8,398 bases of DNA from Chloroflexota bacterium (GCA_022561355.1 JADFRJ010000095.1:1-8398), one strand, 5' to 3'. Counted from the first letter of the stretch, positions 1-6,855 are shown. Notes: generated from the letters alone by a model not told the origin. Numbers and translations are program-made.

Positions 1-1
1 T

Positions 2-106
2 GTGGGCGCCGCATTGGACAGGCAGGCAAGCGTGGAGATGGTGCGCGGTCCCGCCGCGCAACGGCTGCGCAGCGAGGGCGGGATCGGGGCGATCCTGCGT
101 TACTAG
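2..106 (+). CDS. C-terminal end of an unidentified upstream protein (partial)
   Basis: An open frame enters from the left edge and stops at TAG 104-106, giving 34 residues that end in GGIGAILRY. Third codon positions are mostly G or C, as in the clear genes of the window, which supports real coding. I do not recognise the family from so short a tail. No Rho-independent terminator follows it, so some read-through into the operon starting at 230 is possible, although that operon has its own promoter-like box. Confidence 0.4.
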   Translation: MGAALDRQASVEMVRGPAAQRLRSEGGIGAILRY

Positions 107-117
107 CGCGCAGCACC

Positions 118-138
118 CATGCTGGTGGTTCGAGCATG
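118..138. promoter_or_regulatory. Inverted repeat, candidate operator/activator site
   Basis: CATGCT (118-123) and AGCATG (133-138) are perfect inverted half-sites separated by 9 nt. The right arm runs into two overlapping palindromes, GCATGCATGC (134-143) and ATGCGCAT (140-147). The element lies about 43 to 63 bases before the start site predicted from the -10 box at 169, where a class I/II activator usually binds. The poor -35 makes an activator plausible. No T-run follows, so a terminator is unlikely. The cognate regulator is not in the window. Confidence 0.4.
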
Positions 139-168
139 CATGCGCATCTCTACGGGTCCGCCACCGTC

Positions 169-174
169 TATAAT
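169..174 (+). promoter_or_regulatory. Promoter -10 box of the five-gene operon
   Basis: A perfect TATAAT lies at 169-174. At 17-18 nt upstream the sequence (around 145-151, ATCTCT) does not resemble TTGACA, and no TGn extension precedes the box. Transcription would start near 181, leaving a leader of about 49 nt before the GTG start at 230. A consensus -10 with a poor -35 fits a regulated, activator-dependent sigma70-type promoter. Confidence 0.55.
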
Positions 175-215
175 AAGCCCACGCCAAAACTGAAGCGCAT
201 TCAGAATGTCGAACC

Positions 216-223
216 AAAGGAGG
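216..223 (+). promoter_or_regulatory. Ribosome binding site that fixes the GTG start of the dehydrogenase
   Basis: AAAGGAGG is a near-perfect Shine-Dalgarno, 6 nt before the in-frame GTG at 230. The upstream in-frame ATG at 206 has no Shine-Dalgarno of its own and would place this motif inside the coding region, so GTG 230 is the better start. Confidence 0.75.
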
Positions 224-229
224 CATCAA

Positions 230-1498
230 GTGAGCGAGAATGATCGAGAGGCTGACCTAAACAACCTGGCGATGTCCGAAGAGGCCCGACCGCTGCTCGA
301 CGCGGTGAAGCAGCACATCGCCGACAACGTGGCGCCGATTGTCGAGGAGTTCTACAGCCTGGGTGAGGGCCGTGAGGACCGCTGGAGCTGGGCGCCAGGC
401 CAGCTGGAGTTGCTCCAAGGAGCCAAGGACAAGGCGAAGGCTTCAGGACTGTGGAACTTCTTTCTGCCGGATTCAGAAACCGGTGAAGGGCTCAAGAACC
501 TGGACTACGCCTACATAGCGGCCGAGCTTGGCAAGACCCCGCTGGCCTCCGAGTCCCTGAACTGCTCCGCACCCGATACCGGCAACATGGAGGTGCTGGA
601 GCGCGTCGGCACCGAGGAGCAGAAGGAGAAGTGGCTGAAGCCGCTTCTTGCCGGTGAGATCCGCTCCTGTTTCGGCATGACGGAGCCCGGCCTTGCCTCG
701 TCCGACGCGAAGAATATCGACACTCGAGCCGTGCTCGATGGCGACGAGTGGGTCATCAACGGCGAGAAATACTACATCTCGGGCGCGGGCGATCCGCGCT
801 GCAAGATCATGATCTGCATGGTCAAGACCAGCCCGGACGCGCCGCGCGACCAACAGCAGTCGCAGATTCTGGTGCCCATGGACACCCCCGGCCTCAACAT
901 CCTCGGACCCATGACCGTGTTTGGCAAGGATGACGCGCCCCACGGCCACATGCACATCAAGCTGGACAACGTGCGAGTGCCGAGGACGAATATGCTCCTC
1001 GGCGAAGGGCGCGGCTTCGAGATCTCGCAGATCCGGCTCGGCCCCGGACGCATTCACCACTGCATGCGCTCAATCGGCCAGGCTGAGCGAGCGCTGGACC
1101 TCATGATGAAGCGCGCCACGTCCCGGGAAGCGTTCGGCAAGCCGATCATTCAGCTCGGCAAGAACATCGAGGTGGTCTCACGCATTCGCATCGACATCGA
1201 GGCGATGCGCCTGATGGTGCTCAAGGCCGCGAAGGCCATGGACGTGCTGGGTAACCGTGAGGCCCGCATCTGGGTGCACATGGTGAAGGCCATGGTGCCG
1301 GAACGCGTGTGCCAGATTATCGATCAGGCGATCCAGATACACGGCGCCACGGGTGTCTCGCAATGGACGCCGCTCGCCGACATGTACACCAGTCAGCGCA
1401 CATTGAGAATCGCGGACGGTCCGGATGAGGTGCACCACTTTGTGGTGGGCCGGCACGAGCTTCGCAAGTACCAGGAGGCGGAAGCCGCCGTCAATTAG
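230..1498 (+). CDS. Acyl-CoA dehydrogenase, ACAD10/ACAD11-like
   Basis: Flavoprotein of the acyl-CoA dehydrogenase superfamily, 422 residues from the GTG start chosen by the Shine-Dalgarno at 216 (430 from ATG 206). An N-terminal helical domain leads to the flavin-contacting FGMTEP motif near residues 148-153, a beta domain, and a C-terminal helical domain with IHGATG. Near the C terminus, RIADGPDEVHH occupies the place of the catalytic-base segment (IYEGTSQI in MCAD), so Asp396 stands where MCAD has Glu. From family knowledge, ADGPDEVH and the APDTGNMEVL segment mark the ACAD10/11 branch rather than ordinary beta-oxidation enzymes. In that branch, including LvaC of Pseudomonas, the enzyme acts on 4-phosphorylated acyl-CoAs and removes the phosphate. 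First gene of the operon; its stop codon overlaps the next gene's ribosome binding site. Substrate and 4-phosphoacyl role are inferred from the family and from the kinase at 3995. Confidence 0.93.
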   Translation: MSENDREADLNNLAMSEEARPLLDAVKQHIADNVAPIVEEFYSLGEGREDRWSWAPGQLELLQGAKDKAKASGLWNFFLPDSETGEGLKNLDYAYIAAELGKTPLASESLNCSAPDTGNMEVLERVGTEEQKEKWLKPLLAGEIRSCFGMTEPGLASSDAKNIDTRAVLDGDEWVINGEKYYISGAGDPRCKIMICMVKTSPDAPRDQQQSQILVPMDTPGLNILGPMTVFGKDDAPHGHMHIKLDNVRVPRTNMLLGEGRGFEISQIRLGPGRIHHCMRSIGQAERALDLMMKRATSREAFGKPIIQLGKNIEVVSRIRIDIEAMRLMVLKAAKAMDVLGNREARIWVHMVKAMVPERVCQIIDQAIQIHGATGVSQWTPLADMYTSQRTLRIADGPDEVHHFVVGRHELRKYQEAEAAVN

Positions 1499-1506
1499 GA
1501 GCGATC

Positions 1507-2286
1507 ATGGTTTCGACCGAGCTATTCGATCTGACCGGCAAAGTGGCGCTGCTCACCGGCGCCTCCAAAGGCATGGGCAAGGCCATGGCCGAAGGACTCG
1601 CGGAGCACGGCGCCAAGGTGATGCTGTCGAGCCGCAAGCTCGATCAATGCGAGGCGGCAGCCGATGAGATCAACGCCAAGTGTGGCGAGGAGCGAGCGTT
1701 CGGCCACTCGTGCAACGCAGGCTACAAGGACCAGTTGCAGGCGCTCGTCGACGCGACGCATGAGCGGCTGGGGACCATCGACATTCTGGTGGGCAACGCG
1801 GGCGTGAACCCGTTCTTCGGACCCATGTCCGAAATATCCGATGAAGCCTACGACAAGATCATGTCCACGAACGTCAAGGCCAACCACTGGCTGGTGCAGA
1901 TGGTGGCGCCGGACATGATCGAACGCGGCAGCGGGTCCATCATGATCACCTCCAGCACAGGGGCCTTTGCGCCATCGCCCGTGCTGGGCACCTACAACAT
2001 CTCGAAGCTCGCTGTGATTGCGCTCGTAAGGAATCTGGCCGGCGAGCTGGGGCCACGCGGTGTGCGCGTCAACGCCATCTGCCCGGGCCTGATCAAGACC
2101 GCCTTTTCGCAGGCGCTCTGGGACAACCCGCAGGCAGAGCAGCGTGTCAACCAGCAGATCCCGCTGCGGCGGCTCGGCGAAGCCGACGACCTTAAAGGGC
2201 TCGCGGTGTTTCTGGCCTCTGATGCGAGTGCATACATCACCGGACAAGCGCTCACCGTCTGCGGTGGGTCGAATATGTGGAGCTAG
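1507..2286 (+). CDS. Short-chain dehydrogenase/reductase, classical NADP-type
   Basis: Oxidoreductase of 259 residues, the usual classical SDR length. The cofactor motif TGASKGMG is at 17-24, NAG at 97-99, and the tetrad Asn122, Ser150, Tyr163, Lys167 is complete. The end of the second beta strand carries SSRK (41-44) with Arg43 and no acidic residue, which favours NADP(H). The C terminus has the usual ITGQ-like and GG segments. AGGAG (1497-1501) overlaps the previous stop codon and lies 5 nt before the ATG, so the two genes are closely coupled. By analogy with LvaD in the levulinate pathway it could reduce a 4-ketoacyl-CoA to 4-hydroxyacyl-CoA, which suits NADPH use. That role is inferred from neighbours: the fold cannot give the substrate, and a 3-ketoacyl or alcohol substrate is equally compatible. 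Confidence 0.93.
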   Translation: MVSTELFDLTGKVALLTGASKGMGKAMAEGLAEHGAKVMLSSRKLDQCEAAADEINAKCGEERAFGHSCNAGYKDQLQALVDATHERLGTIDILVGNAGVNPFFGPMSEISDEAYDKIMSTNVKANHWLVQMVAPDMIERGSGSIMITSSTGAFAPSPVLGTYNISKLAVIALVRNLAGELGPRGVRVNAICPGLIKTAFSQALWDNPQAEQRVNQQIPLRRLGEADDLKGLAVFLASDASAYITGQALTVCGGSNMWS

Positions 2287-2291
2287 GCGGA

Positions 2292-3998
2292 ATGGCCGCA
2301 GCCAAGAACCCGACGCGAAGCGAAGCCATCGCCGCGCTCACCAAGTCCGGCGAGCGCTATGAGTTGCAACAGGTAGCGATCAACGGCGTGCCGGTGCGCG
2401 CGTTCAAGAATTCGCCGTCATCGCTCCGCGTCCTCTACGAGGAGACACGTAGCGACAAGACGTTCATCGTCTATGATGACGAGCGCCTGACGTTCGTCGA
2501 GGCCTATCGCGACGCCGCCCGGATCGCGCACTTCCTGGTGCATGAGTATGGCGTTACGAAGGGCGACCGCGTCGCCATCTCCATGCGTAACTACCCAGAG
2601 TGGATCCTGGCGTTCATGGCAGCGACCTCCATCGGCGCCATCGCGGTGGCGATGAACTCCATGTGGCCGCCTGAGGAAATGGAATACGGCCTTGAGGACT
2701 CCGGCGCGAAGGTGCTGTTCGCCGATCAAGAGCGGCTGGACATGCTCGCCCAGTTCTCGAAGGAGCTCAACGTCCGTGCTATCGCCGTACGGCCTACGCG
2801 GGCGAACGACAAGGCACCAGAACTTAAACAGCTCCTGGAGGATATCGGCGATGTCGAGATGCCTGCTGCGGAGGTCGTGCCGGAAGATGACGCGACCATC
2901 GTCTACACGTCTGGATCCACCGGCCAGCCGAAGGGCGTGGTGTCGACGCACCGCGCCATCCTGAGCGCGCTCCTGTCCTGGGAGCTGGACGCCCGGGCTG
3001 GCATGCTCATGACAGGTGTAAAACCGGAGGGGCCGCGCGTTGTGCCGGTCGCTCTGCTGGCTGTTCCGCTGTTTCACGCCACGGGTTCGCACGCGGTCTA
3101 TCTGTCGTCGTATCGAGCGCAGCGCAAGATCGTCTCCATGTACAAGTGGGACCCGGAACAGGCCGCGGAGCTCGTCGAGCGAGAACAGATCACGTCCTTT
3201 ATCGCGCCGGCCGCCATGACCGGCGACCTGATTCGGGAAGCGAAGCGCACGAAACGTGATCTCAGCAGTCTGCTAACTGTGGGCGGCGGGGGTGCGCACC
3301 GCGAACCCGAACAGGTGAAGGAGATCGATGCGTCCTTCAAGAAGGCCTTGCCGAACACCGGCTGGGGCATGACGGAAACCAACGCCATCGGCACCGGCAT
3401 TGGTGGCCAAGACTATCTGACGCGACCTGGCAGCTCTGGACGCGTTTCGGCCGTGCTCGACCTCAAGGTCGTCGACGAGGCCGGCGGCGAGCTGGCGTCT
3501 GGCGAACGTGGAGAGCTGTTGGTGCGTGGTACGTCGATGTTCCGTGGGTACTGGAATCGTCCCGAGATCAACGCCGAGCTGTTTGACGACGGCTGGTTTC
3601 GCACGGGAGACGTCGCATACCTGGACGACGAGGGCTATCTCTTCATCGTCGACCGGATCAAAGACCTGATTATTCGTGGCGGCGAGAACATCGGCTGTGG
3701 CCAGGTGGAGGCCGCGTTGCTCCTGCACCCGGACGTGCATGAGGCTGCCGTCTATGCCGTGCCTGACGACCGCCTTGGCGAGGAGGTAGGCGCCACGGTC
3801 TACGGCAGCGATACGCTGGACACGGACGCGTTGCGCAAAAGCCTGAGTGAGCATCTGGCTCGCTTTGCGGTGCCGCGCTATTTCCGATTTTCCGCCGACC
3901 CTCTACCGCGAACGGCCTCCGGAAAGATCTTCAAACGTCAGCTCCGCGATGAGGCGATCGCCGCGATGGCGGCGGACGCTGAACGAACATCCGTATGA
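2292..3998 (+). CDS. AMP-forming acyl-CoA synthetase (ANL superfamily)
   Basis: Activates a carboxylic acid to its CoA thioester through an acyl-adenylate. At 568 residues it has every core motif in order: P-loop YTSGSTGQPKG (205-215), GWGMTET (357-363), GWFRTGD with the ribose-binding Asp440, the hinge DRIKD (454-458) followed by IIRGGENI, and PRTASGKIFK with catalytic Lys545. It resembles medium/long-chain FadD-type ligases more than acetyl-CoA synthetase, but the acid is unknown. ATG 2292 is chosen because GGAG (2279-2282) lies 9 nt upstream; a GTG at 2277 would add five residues and overlap the previous gene by 10 nt. The end overlaps the next gene by 4 nt (ATGA). It probably supplies the CoA ester used by the other operon enzymes, like LvaE in the levulinate pathway. 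Confidence 0.93.
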   Translation: MAAAKNPTRSEAIAALTKSGERYELQQVAINGVPVRAFKNSPSSLRVLYEETRSDKTFIVYDDERLTFVEAYRDAARIAHFLVHEYGVTKGDRVAISMRNYPEWILAFMAATSIGAIAVAMNSMWPPEEMEYGLEDSGAKVLFADQERLDMLAQFSKELNVRAIAVRPTRANDKAPELKQLLEDIGDVEMPAAEVVPEDDATIVYTSGSTGQPKGVVSTHRAILSALLSWELDARAGMLMTGVKPEGPRVVPVALLAVPLFHATGSHAVYLSSYRAQRKIVSMYKWDPEQAAELVEREQITSFIAPAAMTGDLIREAKRTKRDLSSLLTVGGGGAHREPEQVKEIDASFKKALPNTGWGMTETNAIGTGIGGQDYLTRPGSSGRVSAVLDLKVVDEAGGELASGERGELLVRGTSMFRGYWNRPEINAELFDDGWFRTGDVAYLDDEGYLFIVDRIKDLIIRGGENIGCGQVEAALLLHPDVHEAAVYAVPDDRLGEEVGATVYGSDTLDTDALRKSLSEHLARFAVPRYFRFSADPLPRTASGKIFKRQLRDEAIAAMAADAERTSV

Positions 3999-5050
3999 CG
4001 ACAACAGACAGCCTGCCGGGTTACGATACGCAGCGTGTAGAAGACTGGATCGAGCGCAATGTGGCTGGGCTGTACCCGCCGCTGACGTGGACGTGGATCG
4101 AGGGCGGTCATTCGAACCTGACCTACAAGCTGGAGGACGAGAAGGGCAATATCGCCGTCATCCGCCGTCCCCCACTCGGGAAGCTGCTGCCTAAGGCGCA
4201 TGACATGGCTCGCGAGTGGGCGCTGATCTCTGCGCTCGGACCGACCGCTGTGCCCGTGCCGGCCGCGCTCGGCTTCTGCGAGGACGTCGACGTAACAGGG
4301 GCCCACTTCTATCTCATGGAGTTCGTGGAGGGCAACCCCCTCTATGGCGTGAACGACACCGAGAGATGGCTGCCAGAAGCAAGCCGTATGAAGTTTGCGA
4401 GCAGGTTTATCGAGGTGTTGGCGGAACTGCACGCACTGGACCCTGATGTCGTTGGCCTCGGTGACTTGGGCAAGAAGGAGAACTACGTCGGACGTCAGCT
4501 GAAGACCTGGTATCGGTCCTGGAACGCCTCGATCGAGGGAGCTGAATTCGACGACCCCCGGGCCCACACGCTGCAGGAATACTTTCTCGCCAACATGCCC
4601 GAACAGGGTCCGGCGAAGGTCGTCCACGGTGACTACAGCGTCCACAACATCCTGACCACGCCTGAGGGCGGCATCGCAGCGGTCCTCGATTGGGAGATCT
4701 CGACGCTCGGCGATCCGCTCGCCGACCTCGCGTATGCGCTCAACCAATGGCCGGATGGAAGCGCCCCGGTCTCCCCTCGCGGGGCGCCGGCGACGTCCGC
4801 GCCGGGGTTTCCCACGCGCATGGAAATGGCGGACTGGTACGCAGAGCGAACTGGCCGAGACCTTTCGCTGTTGGACTACTATGCCGGCTTCAATCGCTGG
4901 AAAACGGCCGCGATCACCCATGGCGTGTATGCGAGGTACATGGAGGGACAGAAGAGCACTGAGGGCGTGGACCTGGAGGGCCTGCGGAAGAGCGTCGAGT
5001 ATGCTCTCACGCTGGCCGAGCAGGCCGTCGCACGATTGGAGAGCAAGTAG
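3995..5050 (+). CDS. APH-fold kinase, ACAD10/11 N-domain type (probable hydroxyacyl-CoA kinase)
   Basis: Cytosolic kinase of the aminoglycoside-phosphotransferase (APH/choline kinase) fold, 351 residues. Visible motifs are GGHSNLTYK (37-45, nucleotide loop), RRPPLGKLLPKAHDM (57-71) with Glu74 on the next helix, the Brenner motif HGDYSVHN (211-218; catalytic Asp213, metal-binding Asn218), and LDWE (Asp232, second metal ligand) followed by GDPLADLA. The PPLGKLLPKAH segment and HGDYSVHN are typical of the bacterial branch related to the kinase domain of ACAD10/ACAD11 and to LvaA. Those enzymes phosphorylate 4-hydroxyacyl-CoA, not antibiotics. Its start overlaps the ligase stop (ATGA, 3995-3998), and no good Shine-Dalgarno precedes it, so translation probably depends on coupling. 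The role in hydroxyacyl-CoA phosphorylation follows from family plus operon context; an antibiotic-resistance call would be wrong. Confidence 0.9.
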   Translation: MTTTDSLPGYDTQRVEDWIERNVAGLYPPLTWTWIEGGHSNLTYKLEDEKGNIAVIRRPPLGKLLPKAHDMAREWALISALGPTAVPVPAALGFCEDVDVTGAHFYLMEFVEGNPLYGVNDTERWLPEASRMKFASRFIEVLAELHALDPDVVGLGDLGKKENYVGRQLKTWYRSWNASIEGAEFDDPRAHTLQEYFLANMPEQGPAKVVHGDYSVHNILTTPEGGIAAVLDWEISTLGDPLADLAYALNQWPDGSAPVSPRGAPATSAPGFPTRMEMADWYAERTGRDLSLLDYYAGFNRWKTAAITHGVYARYMEGQKSTEGVDLEGLRKSVEYALTLAEQAVARLESK

Positions 5051-5071
5051 CAGAGCAGAGGAGGCACATCG

Positions 5072-5902
5072 ATGGCAGCCGAAGAGATCGATACTGGAAC
5101 GACGGACTTACTGGCAGTACTAGATGGTGGAGTGCTGACGTTAACCATGAACCGCCCTGAGGTGCGCAACGCGATGTCCGGCGCGATGACGGGCGCCTTA
5201 GCGGAGCAGCTCGCCGCCGCGGAGCTGAACGCCGCGGTCAAGTGCGTGGTCCTCACGGGCGCCGGCAAAGGGTTCTGCGCCGGTGGCGACGTGAAGGCGA
5301 TGGCTGGTGGAGAAGGAGGCGGGTCAGCGGCACCTACTACACTTGATGGCGCCATTCACACGCAGAGGGTCAACCAACGCGCGACGGCGGGCAAGCTCCA
5401 CAAGATGCCTAAGCCAACGGTCGCGTCGCTGCCCGGCGCCGCCGCCGGCGCTGGCTTAGCGCTCGCGCTCGCCTGCGACCTGAGGATCATGGCCAGCAAC
5501 GCCATACTCACCACGGCATTTGCCCGCGTCGGCTTCTCCGGCGACTACGGCGGTACCTACTTCATGACGCAACTGGTCGGTTCGGCCAAAGCGCGTGAAC
5601 TCTACTTCCTATCGGAGCGCGTCAGCGCGGAGGAAGCGCTGGGTCTGGGCCTGACGAACTGGGTCTGCGAGCCGGAAGAGCTGGCTGATAAGACCCGCGA
5701 GCTAGCGCATCGGCTCGCCTCCGGCCCGACGGTCGCCTTCAGGTACATGAAGGAGAACCTGAATCGCGCTCTGAGCGGCGACGTCGACGACTGCCTCGAC
5801 CTCGAAGCGACCCACCACATTCACACAGGCATGACGGAAGATCATCGGGCCGCGGTCAAGGCCTTCGTCGCCAAAGAGGAGCCGGTCTTTAAGGGACGAT
5901 AA
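5072..5902 (+). CDS. Crotonase-family protein, probable enoyl-CoA isomerase rather than hydratase
   Basis: A 276-residue member of the enoyl-CoA hydratase/isomerase superfamily. The CoA/oxyanion-hole motif GFCAGGD is at 67-73, and the second oxyanion segment GAAAGAGLALALACD runs from 122 to 136. Aligning with rat mitochondrial crotonase by eye, the two catalytic glutamates (Glu144, Glu164) fall on Ala130 and Phe150, so neither is present. Instead GFSGDYGGTYF carries Asp158, where PaaG-type isomerases have a conserved Asp (PDSGG). This points to double-bond isomerisation or another crotonase reaction rather than hydration. A strong Shine-Dalgarno, AGAGGAGG (5057-5064), sits 7 nt before the ATG, 21 nt after the kinase stop. 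Last gene of the operon. It may move the double bond left after phosphate loss so that beta-oxidation can proceed; that is inference. Confidence 0.9.
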   Translation: MAAEEIDTGTTDLLAVLDGGVLTLTMNRPEVRNAMSGAMTGALAEQLAAAELNAAVKCVVLTGAGKGFCAGGDVKAMAGGEGGGSAAPTTLDGAIHTQRVNQRATAGKLHKMPKPTVASLPGAAAGAGLALALACDLRIMASNAILTTAFARVGFSGDYGGTYFMTQLVGSAKARELYFLSERVSAEEALGLGLTNWVCEPEELADKTRELAHRLASGPTVAFRYMKENLNRALSGDVDDCLDLEATHHIHTGMTEDHRAAVKAFVAKEEPVFKGR

Positions 5903-5906
5903 ACGT

Positions 5907-5923
5907 GGGGAACGCGGTTCCCC
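5907..5923. terminator. Inverted repeat between convergent operons, candidate bidirectional terminator
   Basis: GGGGAAC (5907-5913) and GTTCCCC (5917-5923) form a perfect 7-bp stem with a 3-nt GCG loop, 4 nt after the crotonase stop codon. The last base of the repeat is also part of the stop codon of the convergent gene (5923-5925). No T-run follows on the plus strand; on the minus strand only a short TTT comes next. It is therefore a weak or atypical intrinsic terminator, possibly a barrier to convergent transcription or a 3'-end stabiliser. The whole gap between the operons is 20 nt. Confidence 0.5.
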
Positions 5924-6855
5924 TACTGCGCGGCCGCCTCCTCGGCGTAGGTGGCGAACGACTCCTTCAGGCTGGCGCTGTTGAGCAGCGCCTGGGCGAC
6001 AAGCTTGCCATCGTCGGGGTCGGTGAGTGACGTGAGTACCCAGAAGGACTCGGTGCGGCGGCTTTCGCTGAGCTGGACGACCTCGCGCTCGATCTTGTAT
6101 TCCTTGCCAACGAACACCGGCCCGTTGACCATGCGGATCTCCAGGTCTGCGAAGAGCCCCACGGCCGGACCGCGCACCGGGATCTGCGACTCGCGGCTCG
6201 TGTACTGCGTGAGGGGGCCGATCATCTCAAGAGGCACAATCGCTCGGCCCCAGGGGGACTTCGGTCCGCCTTCAGGCGTGCACCAATCCGAACGCTCCGT
6301 GATCACCTCAAGCTTGTCCGCGAGCGTGAAGGGATAGAGCGCGCCCAGGTCCTGGTCGAAATCCATCTTCACGGTGCCGGGCGGACTGCGGTAGCCGACC
6401 TTCACGTCGCGTAGGATGATCAGCTTCTCGGGAGTCTTGAGCTGGTTACGCCGCGCTTCGAGCGTAGTCTCCGGATGGTCGGGGCCGAGCGTCGCGCTGC
6501 CCTCTAGTACGGGCGTGCCGTCCTTTTTCTCGGCCCAGATGCGGACGTAGTTCGGTCGGTCGGTTGTTTCGACGAATGCCTTGACCTCTTCGCCCTCAAC
6601 GACCGGGTTCTTGTAGTGCGCGCTGAGGCAGCCGTGCTCTTCCCAATCGCGGCCCCATAGTTGGTGCAGCAGCGGGACGAACTGGCTGAAATGGGTGGGC
6701 CCTTCGATCGGCGCCCCTTTGAAGCCAAGATCTTTTGCCATGCTGGCATCGTGGATCGATGCGTGTCCGCCGTACTCCTGTGTGGCGAGCATCTGGCGCG
6801 GTGCGCGATATGGCCCGGAGATGGTCAGTGGTGTGTCGAAGACTCTCTCGTTCAT
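5923..6855 (-). CDS. Double-hotdog MaoC-like protein (divergent)
   Basis: A 310-residue protein whose length fits two fused hotdog domains. The N-terminal half carries ASIHDASMAKDLGF (32-45) followed by GAPIEGPTHFSQF (47-59), resembling the R-specific hydratase/MaoC signature (GDxNPIHxDxxxA, then a Gly-rich helix). The usual catalytic Asp before NPIH is not seen: the stretch reads YGGHASIH. The C-terminal half looks like a second hotdog domain, with SPWGRAIVPLEM and a strand-rich stretch containing GPVFVGKEY. Such proteins hydrate or dehydrate acyl-CoAs or act as thioesterases; the altered motif leaves activity open. Its ATG overlaps the upstream SDR stop by 4 nt (ATGA on the minus strand), and no Shine-Dalgarno precedes it, so translation should depend on coupling. 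It is convergent with the main operon. Confidence 0.75.
   Translation of the reverse strand: MNERVFDTPLTISGPYRAPRQMLATQEYGGHASIHDASMAKDLGFKGAPIEGPTHFSQFVPLLHQLWGRDWEEHGCLSAHYKNPVVEGEEVKAFVETTDRPNYVRIWAEKKDGTPVLEGSATLGPDHPETTLEARRNQLKTPEKLIILRDVKVGYRSPPGTVKMDFDQDLGALYPFTLADKLEVITERSDWCTPEGGPKSPWGRAIVPLEMIGPLTQYTSRESQIPVRGPAVGLFADLEIRMVNGPVFVGKEYKIEREVVQLSESRRTESFWVLTSLTDPDDGKLVAQALLNSASLKESFATYAEEAAAQ

Noticed and set aside
206..229. ATG 206 as the start of the acyl-CoA dehydrogenase
   Set aside because: No Shine-Dalgarno precedes it, while AAAGGAGG lies just before the in-frame GTG at 230.
1522..2247. Long minus-strand open frame (241 codons) over the first SDR
   Set aside because: Antisense shadow of a complete SDR with an intact catalytic tetrad; no ribosome binding site or domain of its own.
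3938..4921. Long minus-strand open frame (327 codons) covering the kinase gene
   Set aside because: It is antisense to a gene with clear kinase motifs. Its translation is rich in Arg and His with no recognisable domain, as expected of a shadow frame in GC-rich DNA.
3995..5050. Aminoglycoside-resistance phosphotransferase
   Set aside because: The fold is APH-like, but the PPLGKLLPKAH segment and operon partners match the ACAD10/11-LvaA kinase branch. Nothing suggests an antibiotic substrate.
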